From: Acidobacteriota bacterium
GTDB lineage: Bacteria > Acidobacteriota > Terriglobia > Terriglobales > Acidobacteriaceae
Assembly (NCBI GenBank): GCA_021846275.1
Contig: JAJZBZ010000007.1
Coordinates: forward strand, 62,001 to 126,000
Direction of reading: 5' to 3'
DNA length: 64,000 nucleotides
Shown here: piece after piece, positions 8,232 to 17,498 of the stretch
How the letters are laid out: each line of letters begins with the position of its first letter
How positions within the stretch are numbered: the first letter of the stretch is position 1
Notes under the pieces: model-generated
What the model was told of the DNA's origin: nothing
Databases searched by the model: none
Seen by the model: only the letters and a program-made list of their open reading frames with translations
Position numbers and translations under genes: made by a program

Positions 8232-9047
8232 TCAGTTCAGGCGAACGAGGTAGGCGTTGCCTTCGGCGGGGTGGGTGTGGCGCAGGATGGATTCGGCGGT
8301 CTTGCGCTCTTCGCCTGCGGGGCGGATGCGCACCCAGTGGCCGGTGGGTCCGGCGAAGTCGATGACCTGGGCGTCGGGGTACTGGCGCAGGAGTGAGCGT
8401 TTGAGTTTGAGTGCTTTGCCGGCGTGGGCGAATGCGCCAATCTGGACGCACCAGTGGCCGCCCTCGGTGAGCGATTCGGGCGCGCGGTAGACATCGACGC
8501 GGACGGGCGCGACGCCGACGAGGTAGACGCCGGTGGCCTTGGCCGCGCCGCGTGAGAGATCGAGGATGCGGCCAGGGACGAATGGGCCGCGATCGGTGAT
8601 GTAAAGGAGCGCGGACTGGCCGGTACGCTCGTTGGTGACGCGGACGAGTGAGTTCATGGGCAGGGTGCGGTTGGCGGCGGTGATGGCGTTCTGGTCATAG
8701 ACCTGACCGTTGGCGGCGCGACGATGCTGGAACTGCGGGCCGTACCAGCTTGCCAGCCCGTGCAGGGTTTCGATGGGTTCGTGATCGCGGACGTAGCGTT
8801 CATCCGCTTTGCTGACGGTGCCGGTGGGCTGCTCAGGCTGGCTGGCGGCGGGAGCGGTGGCAGCGGGCGACGGCGCGTGGTGGTGGGAGCATCCGCTGAG
8901 GGCGACGCAGGCGAGCACTGCAAACAGGAGACCGCGCCGTATGTTTCGGCGGGCGGCGTTGCTTCCGGGCGCAAAGTCCAGCGGGATTTGGGCCCTCGGG
9001 ATTTGGGCCGGGATTGGATCTTGCTGGCGGAGGATTTCAGCGCGCAT
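8232..9047 (-). CDS. rlpA: RlpA-like lipoprotein (double-psi beta-barrel plus SPOR domain)
   Basis: About 271 residues from the Met at 9047; the frame is open to 9128 and the true start is uncertain. A hydrophobic segment ending in the lipobox ALSGC places the lipidated Cys about 53 residues from this start, which is long for a signal peptide. The RlpA barrel follows (GLASWYGPQFQHRRAANG, NSLVRVTNERTGQS, ITDRGPF, ILDLSRGAAK). The C-terminus is a SPOR domain (CVQIGAF ... GHWVRIRP) that would bind denuded septal peptidoglycan. RlpA proteins are septal lytic transglycosylases or scaffolds. It ends 2 nt from the fluC stop, convergently. Confidence 0.88.
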   Translation of the reverse strand: MRAEILRQQDPIPAQIPRAQIPLDFAPGSNAARRNIRRGLLFAVLACVALSGCSHHHAPSPAATAPAASQPEQPTGTVSKADERYVRDHEPIETLHGLASWYGPQFQHRRAANGQVYDQNAITAANRTLPMNSLVRVTNERTGQSALLYITDRGPFVPGRILDLSRGAAKATGVYLVGVAPVRVDVYRAPESLTEGGHWCVQIGAFAHAGKALKLKRSLLRQYPDAQVIDFAGPTGHWVRIRPAGEERKTAESILRHTHPAEGNAYLVRLN

Positions 9048-9255
9048 CTCTTCCAGTGTGGGTTGCGTCGCGCGCGCGGCGCAATCGGTTTCGCGCGCGA
9101 ATCGACAGGTCGGAGTCAGAATCGTCAACGAGTGCGCGCCGTGGACCCTGCGCTGTCGCGCGATTTCTCGGTGCCGTTCCGCCGCTGATCTGCGCCGTTC
9201 AACGGGCGGAATGACCGTTCGCTGAGGAGATTTTGGTTTGCGCTTGCGAACAAGG

Positions 9256-9270
9256 TACTCTTAAAGAGTA
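9256..9270. promoter_or_regulatory. palindrome TACTCT-TAA-AGAGTA upstream of the radical SAM gene
   Basis: Perfect 6-bp arms with a 3-nt centre, 102 nt before the radical SAM start codon. It could be an operator or hairpin. Its TACTCT half could also be a -10, with TTGGTT 17 nt upstream at 9233-9238. Nearly the same 15-mer occurs before ahcY (39995-40009). Confidence 0.4.
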
Positions 9271-9371
9271 GGTTAAGAATCATTTTCGCGTCCAGGAGCA
9301 TCCTGTACATGCAGGACTCCATTACGAGCAGCCAGAGCAGAACACCCCCATCCTCAGGAGAGATACGCGGC

Positions 9372-11465
<2,094 letters not shown>

Positions 11466-11483
11466 TCCGCGAGCGAACGAACG

Positions 11484-11521
11484 AAACAGAAGCGGCTGCC
11501 CGCAGGCAGCCGCTTCTGTTT
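11484..11521. terminator. bidirectional intrinsic terminator
   Basis: A perfect 17-bp inverted repeat: AAACAGAAGCGGCTGCC at 11484-11500, loop CGCA, and its complement at 11505-11521 ending in CTGTTT. It lies between the converging radical SAM gene and the beta-barrel gene at 11560, so it can serve both. Confidence 0.85.
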
Positions 11522-11559
11522 GCGCCCAAGTGCGATGGCAGTGGAAATTCCGTGCGTTC

Positions 11560-12417
11560 TCAGTGGCGGATGTGGAAGTTGTAGGCGACGCCGAAGGAGA
11601 CGATCGGATAGGTGTGGAGCGGCTGGACATCGCTCTGGTAGCTGGACACCTGCGCAGCGAGGTTCGATTGTACGTTCGGGTCGGTGGCGACGTTGACGCA
11701 GTTCTGGCCCTGCTGGTTGCAGACCTCGCCGGTGAGGTTGATGCCAACGGTCGGGTTCTGAATGAAGGCGACGCCGATCTCGGTGGGGAAGGTCCAGTGA
11801 CGGCCGGAAGCGGGGAAGAGATTGCCGAAGCCGGCGGTGATGGTGGGCGCTGCGGAACCGTTGCCGAGGCCGAAGGTGCCGAGGCCGGTGACGGCGTTGG
11901 TGCCGGAGCCGGAGTAGTAGGTGATGTTGTTCAGCGAGAAGCTGGTGCCAGGGGCGGCGACGAAGACGGCGTTGGCCTGGTTCTGGTTATAGAAGAGCAC
12001 GCCGGGGCTGATGCGGAACCAGTTGTGGAAGGGATAAATGTCGACGGCCATGCCGGCGGAGGCGAGGTTGAGATTGGCGTTGACGTTGAAGCCGTTGGTG
12101 TTGATGTTGTTGATCGAGTAGTTGAGGAAGTTGCCGGTGCCGCGCACGTCCAGATAGCGATTGATGTTGGTGGCGAGCAGGAAGCCGATGCCAAGCGGCG
12201 AGACGCCCACGCCAAGGGAGACGCGCGAAAAAGGCGCGGATTGGTTGGTCTTCAGTTTGGGCTGGGCTGTGGTTCCATTCGCCGTGCTGAGCGTGTTCGG
12301 GCGGGCCGCAGTGGTCGAGTACGGCGATGGGTAGGTCATGGTTTGCGCAGATGTGACTGTGGCCAGGCACACGGCAAGCAGAGGTAACAAAAATCGGACA
12401 TATCGTGCTGAAGTCAA
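11560..12417 (-). CDS. outer-membrane beta-barrel protein, function unknown
   Basis: 285 residues from a TTG at 12417, chosen because GGGAG lies 7-8 nt upstream and it opens directly into a signal peptide (TSARYVRFLLPLLAVCLATVTSAQ). The mature protein alternates hydrophobic and polar residues and is rich in Asn, Gly, Ser and Thr (NINRYLDVRGTGNFLNYSIN, AVDIYPFHNWFRISPGVLF). It has short turns typical of a small beta-barrel and one Cys pair (CNQQGQNC). The final strand IVSFGVAYNFHIRH ends near an aromatic. No close family is recognised. It is divergent from mutY, with about 170 nt between. Confidence 0.7.
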   Translation of the reverse strand: MTSARYVRFLLPLLAVCLATVTSAQTMTYPSPYSTTAARPNTLSTANGTTAQPKLKTNQSAPFSRVSLGVGVSPLGIGFLLATNINRYLDVRGTGNFLNYSINNINTNGFNVNANLNLASAGMAVDIYPFHNWFRISPGVLFYNQNQANAVFVAAPGTSFSLNNITYYSGSGTNAVTGLGTFGLGNGSAAPTITAGFGNLFPASGRHWTFPTEIGVAFIQNPTVGINLTGEVCNQQGQNCVNVATDPNVQSNLAAQVSSYQSDVQPLHTYPIVSFGVAYNFHIRH

Positions 12418-12589
12418 GGTGGTTCTCCCGAGTATCGGAATTCGTTTGCACCCGTTACGATGGGGTTGAGCGACGGATGCTGAGCGGATGCTGGAACTTA
12501 CGGTAACACCGGATTTGTCCGATTCTGAGACATATGAGAGAAAATCGGCGGTTGGAATCGATTCGGATACGGGAGACGCGGTGGTGACC

Positions 12590-13660
12590 ATGGTGGGAAA
12601 GGCAGAAAGAAAAATGAAGCCGGATTTGGCGGGATTACGGCGCGGGTTGCGGGAGTGGTTTGCGCGGGAGCGTCGCGAGCTGCCGTGGCGCGCGACGACC
12701 GATCCTTACGCGATCTGGATTTCGGAGATCATGCTGCAACAGACGCGCGTGGCTGCGGTGATTGAGCGGTACGAGGGGTTTCTGCGCCGGTTTCCGACCG
12801 TGGAGTCGCTGGCTGCGGCGGGCGAGGCGGAGGTGCTGGCGGAGTGGAGCGGGTTGGGGTACTATCGTCGGGCGCGGATGCTGCACGGGGCGGCACGGAT
12901 GGTTTGCGCGGAGCGCGGCGGGCGGGTTCCGGACGGCTTTGCCGCGCTGGTGGAGCTTCCGGGCGTGGGGCGATATACGGCGGCGGCGATTGCCAGCATT
13001 GCCTTTGGCGAGCCGGTGGCGGCGGTGGATGGGAATGTGGAGCGGGTGGTTCTGCGGCTGATGGGCTGGGGCAGCGAGGACGCGGCGACGCATCGCGCGC
13101 ATCTGCGGCAGGCGGTGGAGATGGCCGACGAGCTGCTCGACCGGGCTGCGCCGGGCGACTGGAACCAGGCGATGATGGAACTGGGTGCGACGGTTTGCCT
13201 GCCGCGCGGGCCGCGCTGCGAGGTGTGTCCGTGGCTGGCGGACTGTGCGACGCGCGGCGAGCATCCGGCGGTGAAGCGGGCGGCGATGCGGACGGTGGAG
13301 ATGGCTAGGGCGTGGATGACACGCGGGAGCAGGCGCGGCGAGGAAGTGATGCTGGTGGAGCGCGGTGCGGCGGAGACGGTGATGCCGGGAATGTGGGAGT
13401 TGCCGGAAGCGCCGACCCAGCAGGATGGCGAGCCGCTGCTGCGCGTGCGGCACGCGATTATGCAGGTGAACTATCGCGTGGCGGTTTACGCGACCGACCG
13501 CGCGCCAGCGAGCGGCTGCGCGAGCCGGTGGGTGACCTTGGACGAGGCGGAGCGTCTGCCGCTGACGGGGCTGACGCGGAAGGTGATGCGCGGGATGGGA
13601 TGGCTGGCGAGTGAGAAGCCGCAAGCGGGCAGGAGCGTGAGCAGAATCCAGGCTCAGTAG
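12590..13660 (+). CDS. mutY: A/G-specific adenine DNA glycosylase MutY
   Basis: 356 residues from the ATG at 12590 (GGAG about 12 nt upstream); an ATG at 12614 is an equal alternative, while the open frame back to 12488 probably is not translated. MutY removes adenine opposite 8-oxoguanine. The catalytic Glu helix (SEIMLQQTRV), the helix-hairpin-helix LPGVGRYTAAAI, the catalytic Asp in VDGNVERV and the 4Fe-4S ligands in CLPRGPRCEVCPWLADC are intact. The C-terminal NUDIX-like 8-oxoG recognition domain is present (MWELPEAP). It ends overlapping the opposing zinc-ribbon gene by 7 nt. Confidence 0.96.
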   Translation: MVGKAERKMKPDLAGLRRGLREWFARERRELPWRATTDPYAIWISEIMLQQTRVAAVIERYEGFLRRFPTVESLAAAGEAEVLAEWSGLGYYRRARMLHGAARMVCAERGGRVPDGFAALVELPGVGRYTAAAIASIAFGEPVAAVDGNVERVVLRLMGWGSEDAATHRAHLRQAVEMADELLDRAAPGDWNQAMMELGATVCLPRGPRCEVCPWLADCATRGEHPAVKRAAMRTVEMARAWMTRGSRRGEEVMLVERGAAETVMPGMWELPEAPTQQDGEPLLRVRHAIMQVNYRVAVYATDRAPASGCASRWVTLDEAERLPLTGLTRKVMRGMGWLASEKPQAGRSVSRIQAQ

Positions 13661-13863
13661 AAATCGGAGCAGCTCAGGTAATAGCCGCAGCCGGTGCAGA
13701 TGAGCTTGCAGTGGTGTCCGCTGAGGGTTTCGCCGCAGTTGGGGCAGATTTGCTGGACGTGGATGGAGGATTCGGCTGGCGAGTGCGCTGTGTTGGCGGA
13801 GTTTGTCGGCGGGATTTCCGGCGCAAAATCGGGATCGAGCGCGGACGGGCGGACAGGAAGCAT
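13654..13863 (-). CDS. small zinc-ribbon protein, function unknown
   Basis: 69 residues. The first 38 are low in structure; the last 31 form a compact metal-binding unit with CPNCGETLSGHHCKLICTGC followed by GYYLSCSDFY. Six Cys and two adjacent His could hold one or two zinc ions. I recall very similar C-terminal units in unrelated phyla, always short and ending in SCSDFY, which supports a real conserved gene rather than a chance frame. Its stop overlaps the mutY 3' end by 7 nt on the other strand. Confidence 0.65.
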   Translation of the reverse strand: MLPVRPSALDPDFAPEIPPTNSANTAHSPAESSIHVQQICPNCGETLSGHHCKLICTGCGYYLSCSDFY

Positions 13864-14030
13864 GCCGAGAGATTAGCATGGAAGCAGGTGCTCGATTCCG
13901 GGCACGCACAGGTTCCCTATCCGCCGCTGGTCGGCCTGGCACGGACGCAAGCAAGCGCCGTCTTCCCCGCCGGGCCAGCGAAAATCTCACGAGAGCAAAA
14001 ATCGCCCGCGAGGGCAAGGAGCAGACGACG

Positions 14031-14462
14031 ATGGCAAGCAAAGCAAGCGCAGTGTGGACAGGTTCGCTGAAAGAAGGCAAGGGCACGATTTCGACGGCGA
14101 CTGGGGTTCTGTCGAACGCGAACTATTCGTTTCAGACGCGGTTTGAAGGCGCGGAGACGGGCACGACTCCCGAAGAGATGATTGCGGCGGCGCACGCGAG
14201 CTGCTTTTCGATGGCGCTGGGCGCGCAGCTGGGCGGCGCGGGACTGACGCCGACGAAGATCGAGACGCATGCGGCGGTGACGCTGGCGAAGGTGGATGGC
14301 GGATTCGCGATTACGCGCATCACGCTGACGACGACGGCCGAGGTTCCGGGCGCGACGAAAGAGGTCTTTGATACGGCGGCGGGCAATGCCAAGACGGGCT
14401 GCCCGATCTCGAAGCTCTTTGCCAACAACACGGAGATCGTGCTGGACGCGAAGCTGGTGTAA
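14031..14462 (+). CDS. OsmC family peroxiredoxin
   Basis: 143 residues, starting at MASKASAVWTG with AAGGAG about 10 nt upstream. OsmC/Ohr proteins reduce organic hydroperoxides with two cysteines. The first Cys is in AHASCFSMALG and the second in AKTGCPISKLF, at the usual spacing across a long central helix. The N-terminal GTISTATGVLSN strand pattern and total length fit the OsmC branch (osmotically inducible) better than Ohr. It stands alone upstream of tRNA-Leu. Confidence 0.93.
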   Translation: MASKASAVWTGSLKEGKGTISTATGVLSNANYSFQTRFEGAETGTTPEEMIAAAHASCFSMALGAQLGGAGLTPTKIETHAAVTLAKVDGGFAITRITLTTTAEVPGATKEVFDTAAGNAKTGCPISKLFANNTEIVLDAKLV

Positions 14463-14558
14463 GCGCGGAGTGCGGCGCGCAGGCATTTGACACTGCGCGC
14501 CGCATTTGCGAAACTCGTAATTGCTGCCAGACTGAAAAATCTTCAGTTTCAAGCACGT

Positions 14559-14645
14559 GCCGAAGTGGCGGAATTGGCAGACGCGCATGGTTCAGGTCCA
14601 TGTACTCGCAAGGGTGTGGAGGTTCAAGTCCTCTCTTCGGCACCA
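14559..14645 (+). tRNA. tRNA-Leu (anticodon CAG)
   Basis: 87 nt including an encoded CCA end. The acceptor GCCGAAG pairs with CTTCGGC. The anticodon stem CATGG/CCATG encloses TTCAGGT, giving anticodon CAG. A variable arm and the T-loop GGTTCAAGTCC are present, as expected for a class II tRNA. Confidence 0.97.
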
Positions 14646-15114
14646 AAGTTTGATCCCCTCCTGAAATATCCCTTACCACAAAAAAGATTGCATGCGGCAG
14701 GCACTGCATCCAGCGGCCGCGAGTTTCGGTTGCCTTGAGCGCGTGTTGCCGCTTCCGTTGGTCGCGGGTTGGGTTTTGGCGGAGGATTTCCGGATGGAAC
14801 GCTTATGTTACTGCAAGATTATATAAATCAATGCTTTGAGTGGATTTCTCCTGGGTTACTGATTTGCTATTAACGCGGTTACCCCCCAGGGGGGGTGGTA
14901 TTAATTTTCCTGCCAACGAAAATTGAGCGAAATGATTACTGGTTAGTAAACCATTCGCCTGCGCTGACGACTGCGCCGGAGCGCAGGCCGGGGGATGAAA
15001 TGGCAGTATGGCACAAACAGGAATAATTGCATGCGAGATTTCGGAAATAATTTCCGGTGGCAGTGCTGGAGGATATTTCCTTGGGCAACAAATACCTTGG
15101 CTAACCCATAGGGG
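14646..15114. other. AT-richer non-coding stretch downstream of tRNA-Leu(CAG)
   Basis: About 470 bases with no credible gene. It contains a dispersed repeat copy (14753-14768) and a C6/G7 palindrome ACCCCCCAGGGGGGGT (14881-14896). It also has a perfect 9-bp hairpin GCCTGCGCT (14957-14965) with AGCGCAGGC (14980-14988). Short GGTTAC-type words recur at 14854, 14878 and 15112. The composition differs from the flanking GC-rich genes, which suggests acquired DNA next to the tRNA 3' end. Confidence 0.5.
14753..14768 (+). repeat. dispersed repeat, copy 1 (CCGTTGGTCGCGGG core)
   Basis: The 16-mer TTCCGTTGGTCGCGGG recurs almost exactly at 34811-34826 (TCCCGTTGGTCGCGGG). Both copies are intergenic and both lie a short way after GCGGCCGC. 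The core has CCCG/CGGG-type complementary ends, so it may form a tiny hairpin. Confidence 0.5.
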
Positions 15115-15627
15115 TTACTGGATAGATGAAGAGGAGATGGATTCGGAAAAGAGATCAAGTTTGGTCGGCATCGGGCGAAGGAAGTCAATGCCAGACAGGT
15201 CAATGTGTTGCTTGCGTTTGATCATCTTCTCGTCGAGCGTATACACAGCCGTGCAGTCCAAATCCAGTGCCGTCGCAATATGAAAGCAGTCCCACTTTCT
15301 CCGGCGATTTAGGCCAATTCGCTCTTCTTCGCTCAGATCGGACGGGTGCATCTTCTGGATTATGCACGACTCAAGCTTCGCAGCCTTCAGTGCGATTTCG
15401 CGAGTGATGCTGTGGATTCTTGCGAGTTTCCCTATTTGAGCGTACAAATCATCGGCTCTTCCACCAGCCCGCAATGCCTCAACTGAAGCCTCTTGGGCGG
15501 TGATAATTGAGGTGTACACGCGGGCTTTGTCGCTCTTCAGCTCCCGCAGAAGAGCCCTAATACTCGGCCCGTTGGACTCCCCGTTGAATATGGCCAGAAA
15601 GACGGACGTATCGAAATAGACGTTCAA
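15115..15627 (-). CDS. PIN-domain protein (VapC-like toxin candidate)
   Basis: 170 residues. PIN domains are Mg2+-dependent ribonucleases. The first acidic residue is Asp6 in NVYFDTSVFLAIF. A conserved Glu is in TSIITAQEASVEA, and the KWDCFHIATALDLDC segment carries the later Asp. TLDEKM near 150 resembles the final acidic region. The start is 7 nt after the stop of the 294-residue gene, so the two form a co-transcribed pair in toxin-antitoxin style, with the putative antitoxin first. The tail after 155 is Ser-rich. Base composition is lower in GC than in neighbouring genes, which suggests transfer. Confidence 0.85.
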   Translation of the reverse strand: MNVYFDTSVFLAIFNGESNGPSIRALLRELKSDKARVYTSIITAQEASVEALRAGGRADDLYAQIGKLARIHSITREIALKAAKLESCIIQKMHPSDLSEEERIGLNRRRKWDCFHIATALDLDCTAVYTLDEKMIKRKQHIDLSGIDFLRPMPTKLDLFSESISSSSIQ

Positions 15628-15634
15628 GGCCCGA

Positions 15635-16519
15635 TCAGTCCTCCTGCCTCATTTGCTTGATTAGTGTGGAAAGGTCAGACTTGAGTACGTTTTTGTAGCA
15701 ACCGAACATTTCATCGAAGGCGCTTTCGTAGTCGCGTTCCGCGTCCAATTCGATCTTTTGAACGATGATCTTCGGGGTAGCTACTCTGTAGTACACAGCG
15801 GTGCCTGTAATCTGCACCTGCTGCCGGAACATTTTTGCAATTTCGGCATCTTCGCCAGATGGGAACTGAACCCGCCAGCAATGTCCGTCACCACGGATCA
15901 ACTCTCCCCAAAACCCTTTACCGATTTCTTCACTTACATCATGGTCAGTCAACTGGATGAGCTTTCCAAAAATGCGGACGCCCTCAATGCGAGATGTTGG
16001 GACCTCAAGTGCCCGCAGCGTGTCCATGCCAGCACGTCCGAAAGTTGCCTTTTGAATTTTGTCAGCACCTGCACCGGGACGCTGAATCTTAAGTTCCAAC
16101 TCCATCCGATCGCGCCTTTGAATACGCGCAACTCTGGAGATACGGCGTAGGACAAGACGATCCATCCCTCGTTCCGGCTCTGGGACCCCATTCTCGGTTT
16201 CCAGGGCGTCCATCGTGTTCAATACCTCTTGAATGGCGAGCACGCCGATCTCAGAATTCATTGTTACGGCGATAGGAGCCTGCACGCTGCCCTTCTGAAA
16301 CACGGTGTGATCTTCCCCGGCCAGAATCTCTAAGCCAAAATCGCCGGAAGGGTTGACTACGCCCCTCAGGCGCTGAATCCGGCGTCCCACCTCTGCGATC
16401 ATCAGGCGCAGTTCATCAAGCACACTGATGAGATCAGCGAGCGGGACACGGTTGCGCTCGGCTAGTCCTTTCTTTAGCCGGACTATGAGGACCGGATCTT
16501 CCTGCAATTCGTCGACCAT
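15635..16519 (-). CDS. unrecognised 294-residue partner of the PIN-domain gene
   Basis: I do not recognise the family. The N-terminus (VDELQEDPVLIVRLKKGL then LADLISVLDELRLMIAEVGRRI) is helical and could dimerise or bind DNA. The middle (GSVQAPIAVTMNSEIGVLAIQEVLNTMDALE) and the C-terminal half (mixed strand/helix, IVQKIELDAERDYESAFDEMF) show no catalytic motif. It is much larger than ordinary VapB antitoxins (about 75-90 residues). It precedes the PIN gene by 7 nt and has an inverted repeat inside its promoter, consistent with autorepression. It could be an unusual antitoxin or a targeting subunit. Base composition matches the PIN gene. Confidence 0.7.
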   Translation of the reverse strand: MVDELQEDPVLIVRLKKGLAERNRVPLADLISVLDELRLMIAEVGRRIQRLRGVVNPSGDFGLEILAGEDHTVFQKGSVQAPIAVTMNSEIGVLAIQEVLNTMDALETENGVPEPERGMDRLVLRRISRVARIQRRDRMELELKIQRPGAGADKIQKATFGRAGMDTLRALEVPTSRIEGVRIFGKLIQLTDHDVSEEIGKGFWGELIRGDGHCWRVQFPSGEDAEIAKMFRQQVQITGTAVYYRVATPKIIVQKIELDAERDYESAFDEMFGCYKNVLKSDLSTLIKQMRQED

Positions 16520-16555
16520 GATAACCTCAGGATGCTACCTTCGTTGCCCTAACGT

Positions 16556-16584
16556 TGTAAATACCCTGACGGTAAAGCCGTCAA
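16556..16584 (-). promoter_or_regulatory. promoter with internal palindromic operator for the PIN pair
   Basis: On the minus strand TTGACG (16584-16579) could be a -35, with TTTACA (16561-16556) 17 nt on or TATTTA at a tighter 15 nt. Between them lies the perfect inverted repeat TGACGG-TAAAG-CCGTCA (16567-16583). A protein bound there would block the promoter, a common layout for self-repressed toxin-antitoxin operons. Confidence 0.5.
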
Positions 16585-16604
16585 AATGGTGTTAAAGTGG
16601 GTCA

Positions 16605-16781
16605 ATGAAGCGTGATTCCTCACATCCGCACCCACTATCAGAAGCTCTTAAACACCTAGTTTCCGTTCCTCGGGCTGAGATGCAGAAGCGGGCGTTGTGG
16701 CCGGGATTCTGGCGGGAGTTGCGTGGGTGGTGGCGGGTATCGGGATCGAACCGATATGAGATTGCTCTCGGAGGTTTTTGA
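16605..16781 (+). pseudogene. micro-ORF resembling a truncated small antitoxin, running into tRNA-Leu
   Basis: The frame encodes MKRDSSHPHPLSEALKHLVS followed by VPRAEMQKR, then a tail that is simply the antisense of tRNA-Leu(CAA). The ALKHLVSVPRAEMQ stretch resembles very small acidobacterial and cyanobacterial proteins often found beside PIN toxins. Because the natural end is missing and the frame enters the tRNA, it looks like a fragment cut by an integration or deletion. It is divergent from the PIN pair and shares its upstream region. The assignment is tentative. Confidence 0.35.
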
Positions 16782-16814
16782 GACCTCTGCGTCTGCCAGT
16801 TCCGCCAACCCGCC
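16728..16814 (-). tRNA. tRNA-Leu (anticodon CAA)
   Basis: 87 nt on the minus strand including encoded CCA. The acceptor GGCGGGT pairs with ACCCGCC, and the D-arm is TGGCGGAACTGGCAGACGC. The anticodon stem GAGGT/ACCTC encloses CTCAAAA, giving CAA. A long variable arm and the T-loop CGGTTCGATCCCG follow. Its 3' end faces the 3' end of tRNA-Leu(CAG) across the islet. Confidence 0.97.
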
Positions 16815-16848
16815 AATAAATCTATTAGAGCATACGCGATGTTTGGGG

Positions 16849-17319
16849 CTAAAGGAGTTTGCGCATTTCGCCGCTTTCTGTCCAGTCGAGGGCGGTGTAG
16901 ACGGGTCTGCCCATGGCGCTGGCGTGGAGGGTTGCGACGCGGATGCCGTGTTCGCGGCAGACGTTTTCGGCGGCGCGGACGAGCTGCTTTGCCAGGCCCT
17001 GGCCGCGCATTGCGGGGGCGACGTAGAAGTTGAGCAGGTAGCCGCGCTTCGGTTCGAGGTGCAGATAGTGTGGCGGCCACTCCATCTGCCAGATGCCGGC
17101 TCCGCCAACGATTGCGCCGGTCTCGTCCTGGAGAAGCAGGCCGATGTATTCGCCGCTTTGCAGTTTTTCCGTCAGCCAGAGTTGGCTGAGGCGTTCGAGT
17201 TCGTCCCATGTGCCGACGCAGGGGAGTTGGTTGTCCTGAAACATCTGTACGCGCTGGCGGGCGATGAGGGACGCGTCGGTGACGGTTGCCTTGCGGATTG
17301 TGATCATGATGATTTCCAT
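16849..17319 (-). CDS. GNAT family N-acetyltransferase
   Basis: 156 residues from the Met at 17319 (MEIIMITIRKATVTDASLIA); an in-frame Met at 17307 with GGAA before it is an alternative. The open frame extends far upstream only because of GC bias. The GNAT core is visible: IGLLLQDETGAIVGGAGIW, then YLLNFYVAPAMRGQGLAKQLV with the acetyl-CoA pyrophosphate loop RGQGLA, then ATLHASAMGRPVYTALDW. The acceptor is unknown. It is divergent from the efflux operon, and the 180-nt gap holds that operon's regulatory sites. Confidence 0.92.
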   Translation of the reverse strand: MEIIMITIRKATVTDASLIARQRVQMFQDNQLPCVGTWDELERLSQLWLTEKLQSGEYIGLLLQDETGAIVGGAGIWQMEWPPHYLHLEPKRGYLLNFYVAPAMRGQGLAKQLVRAAENVCREHGIRVATLHASAMGRPVYTALDWTESGEMRKLL

Positions 17320-17357
17320 GGTAATGGGCGCACGGCGGCGCGAGGTTTGCTGGTTCG

Positions 17358-17397
17358 CGAGTGTTCGGAATCGGACACTCGAATGCGAAAGCGGACA
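17358..17397. promoter_or_regulatory. paired upstream activator-like sites for an NtrC-type regulator
   Basis: Site 1 is the inverted repeat CGAGTGTTCG-GAAT-CGGACACTCG (17358-17381), with one mismatch between arms. Site 2 (AATGCG-AAAG-CGGACA, 17382-17397) repeats its right half in the same phase. They lie about 100-135 nt before the predicted sigma-54 start site, the usual distance for enhancer-binding proteins. The likely binder is the regulator encoded at 27527 in the same operon. Confidence 0.6.
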
Positions 17398-17468
17398 GTT
17401 GGACGGGTTTGGGTTTGGGCGGTGGTGGCTGAAGCCCTGTGTTTTCAATGGCGCGGGTTTGGAACATC

Positions 17469-17484
17469 TGGCACGTCGATTGCG
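17469..17484 (+). promoter_or_regulatory. sigma-54 (-24/-12) promoter of the efflux operon
   Basis: TGGCACGTCGATTGCG matches the sigma-54 consensus TGGCAC-N5-TTGC with correct GG-to-GC spacing. Transcription would begin near 17495, just 4 nt before the ATG at 17499. The operon encodes a sigma-54 activator with a GAFTDA loop, so promoter and activator fit. Confidence 0.75.
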
Positions 17485-17498
17485 TAAGCCATTGCGTG

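Noticed and set aside
15008-15283. Plus-strand frame of 91 codons in the islet
   Set aside because: It overlaps the PIN gene antisense, has no recognisable motif, and no ribosome binding site stands out.
14559-16814. A mobile element with att repeats bounded by the two tRNA-Leu genes
   Set aside because: No integrase, transposase or duplicated tRNA 3' end was found, so only a composition-distinct islet can be claimed.
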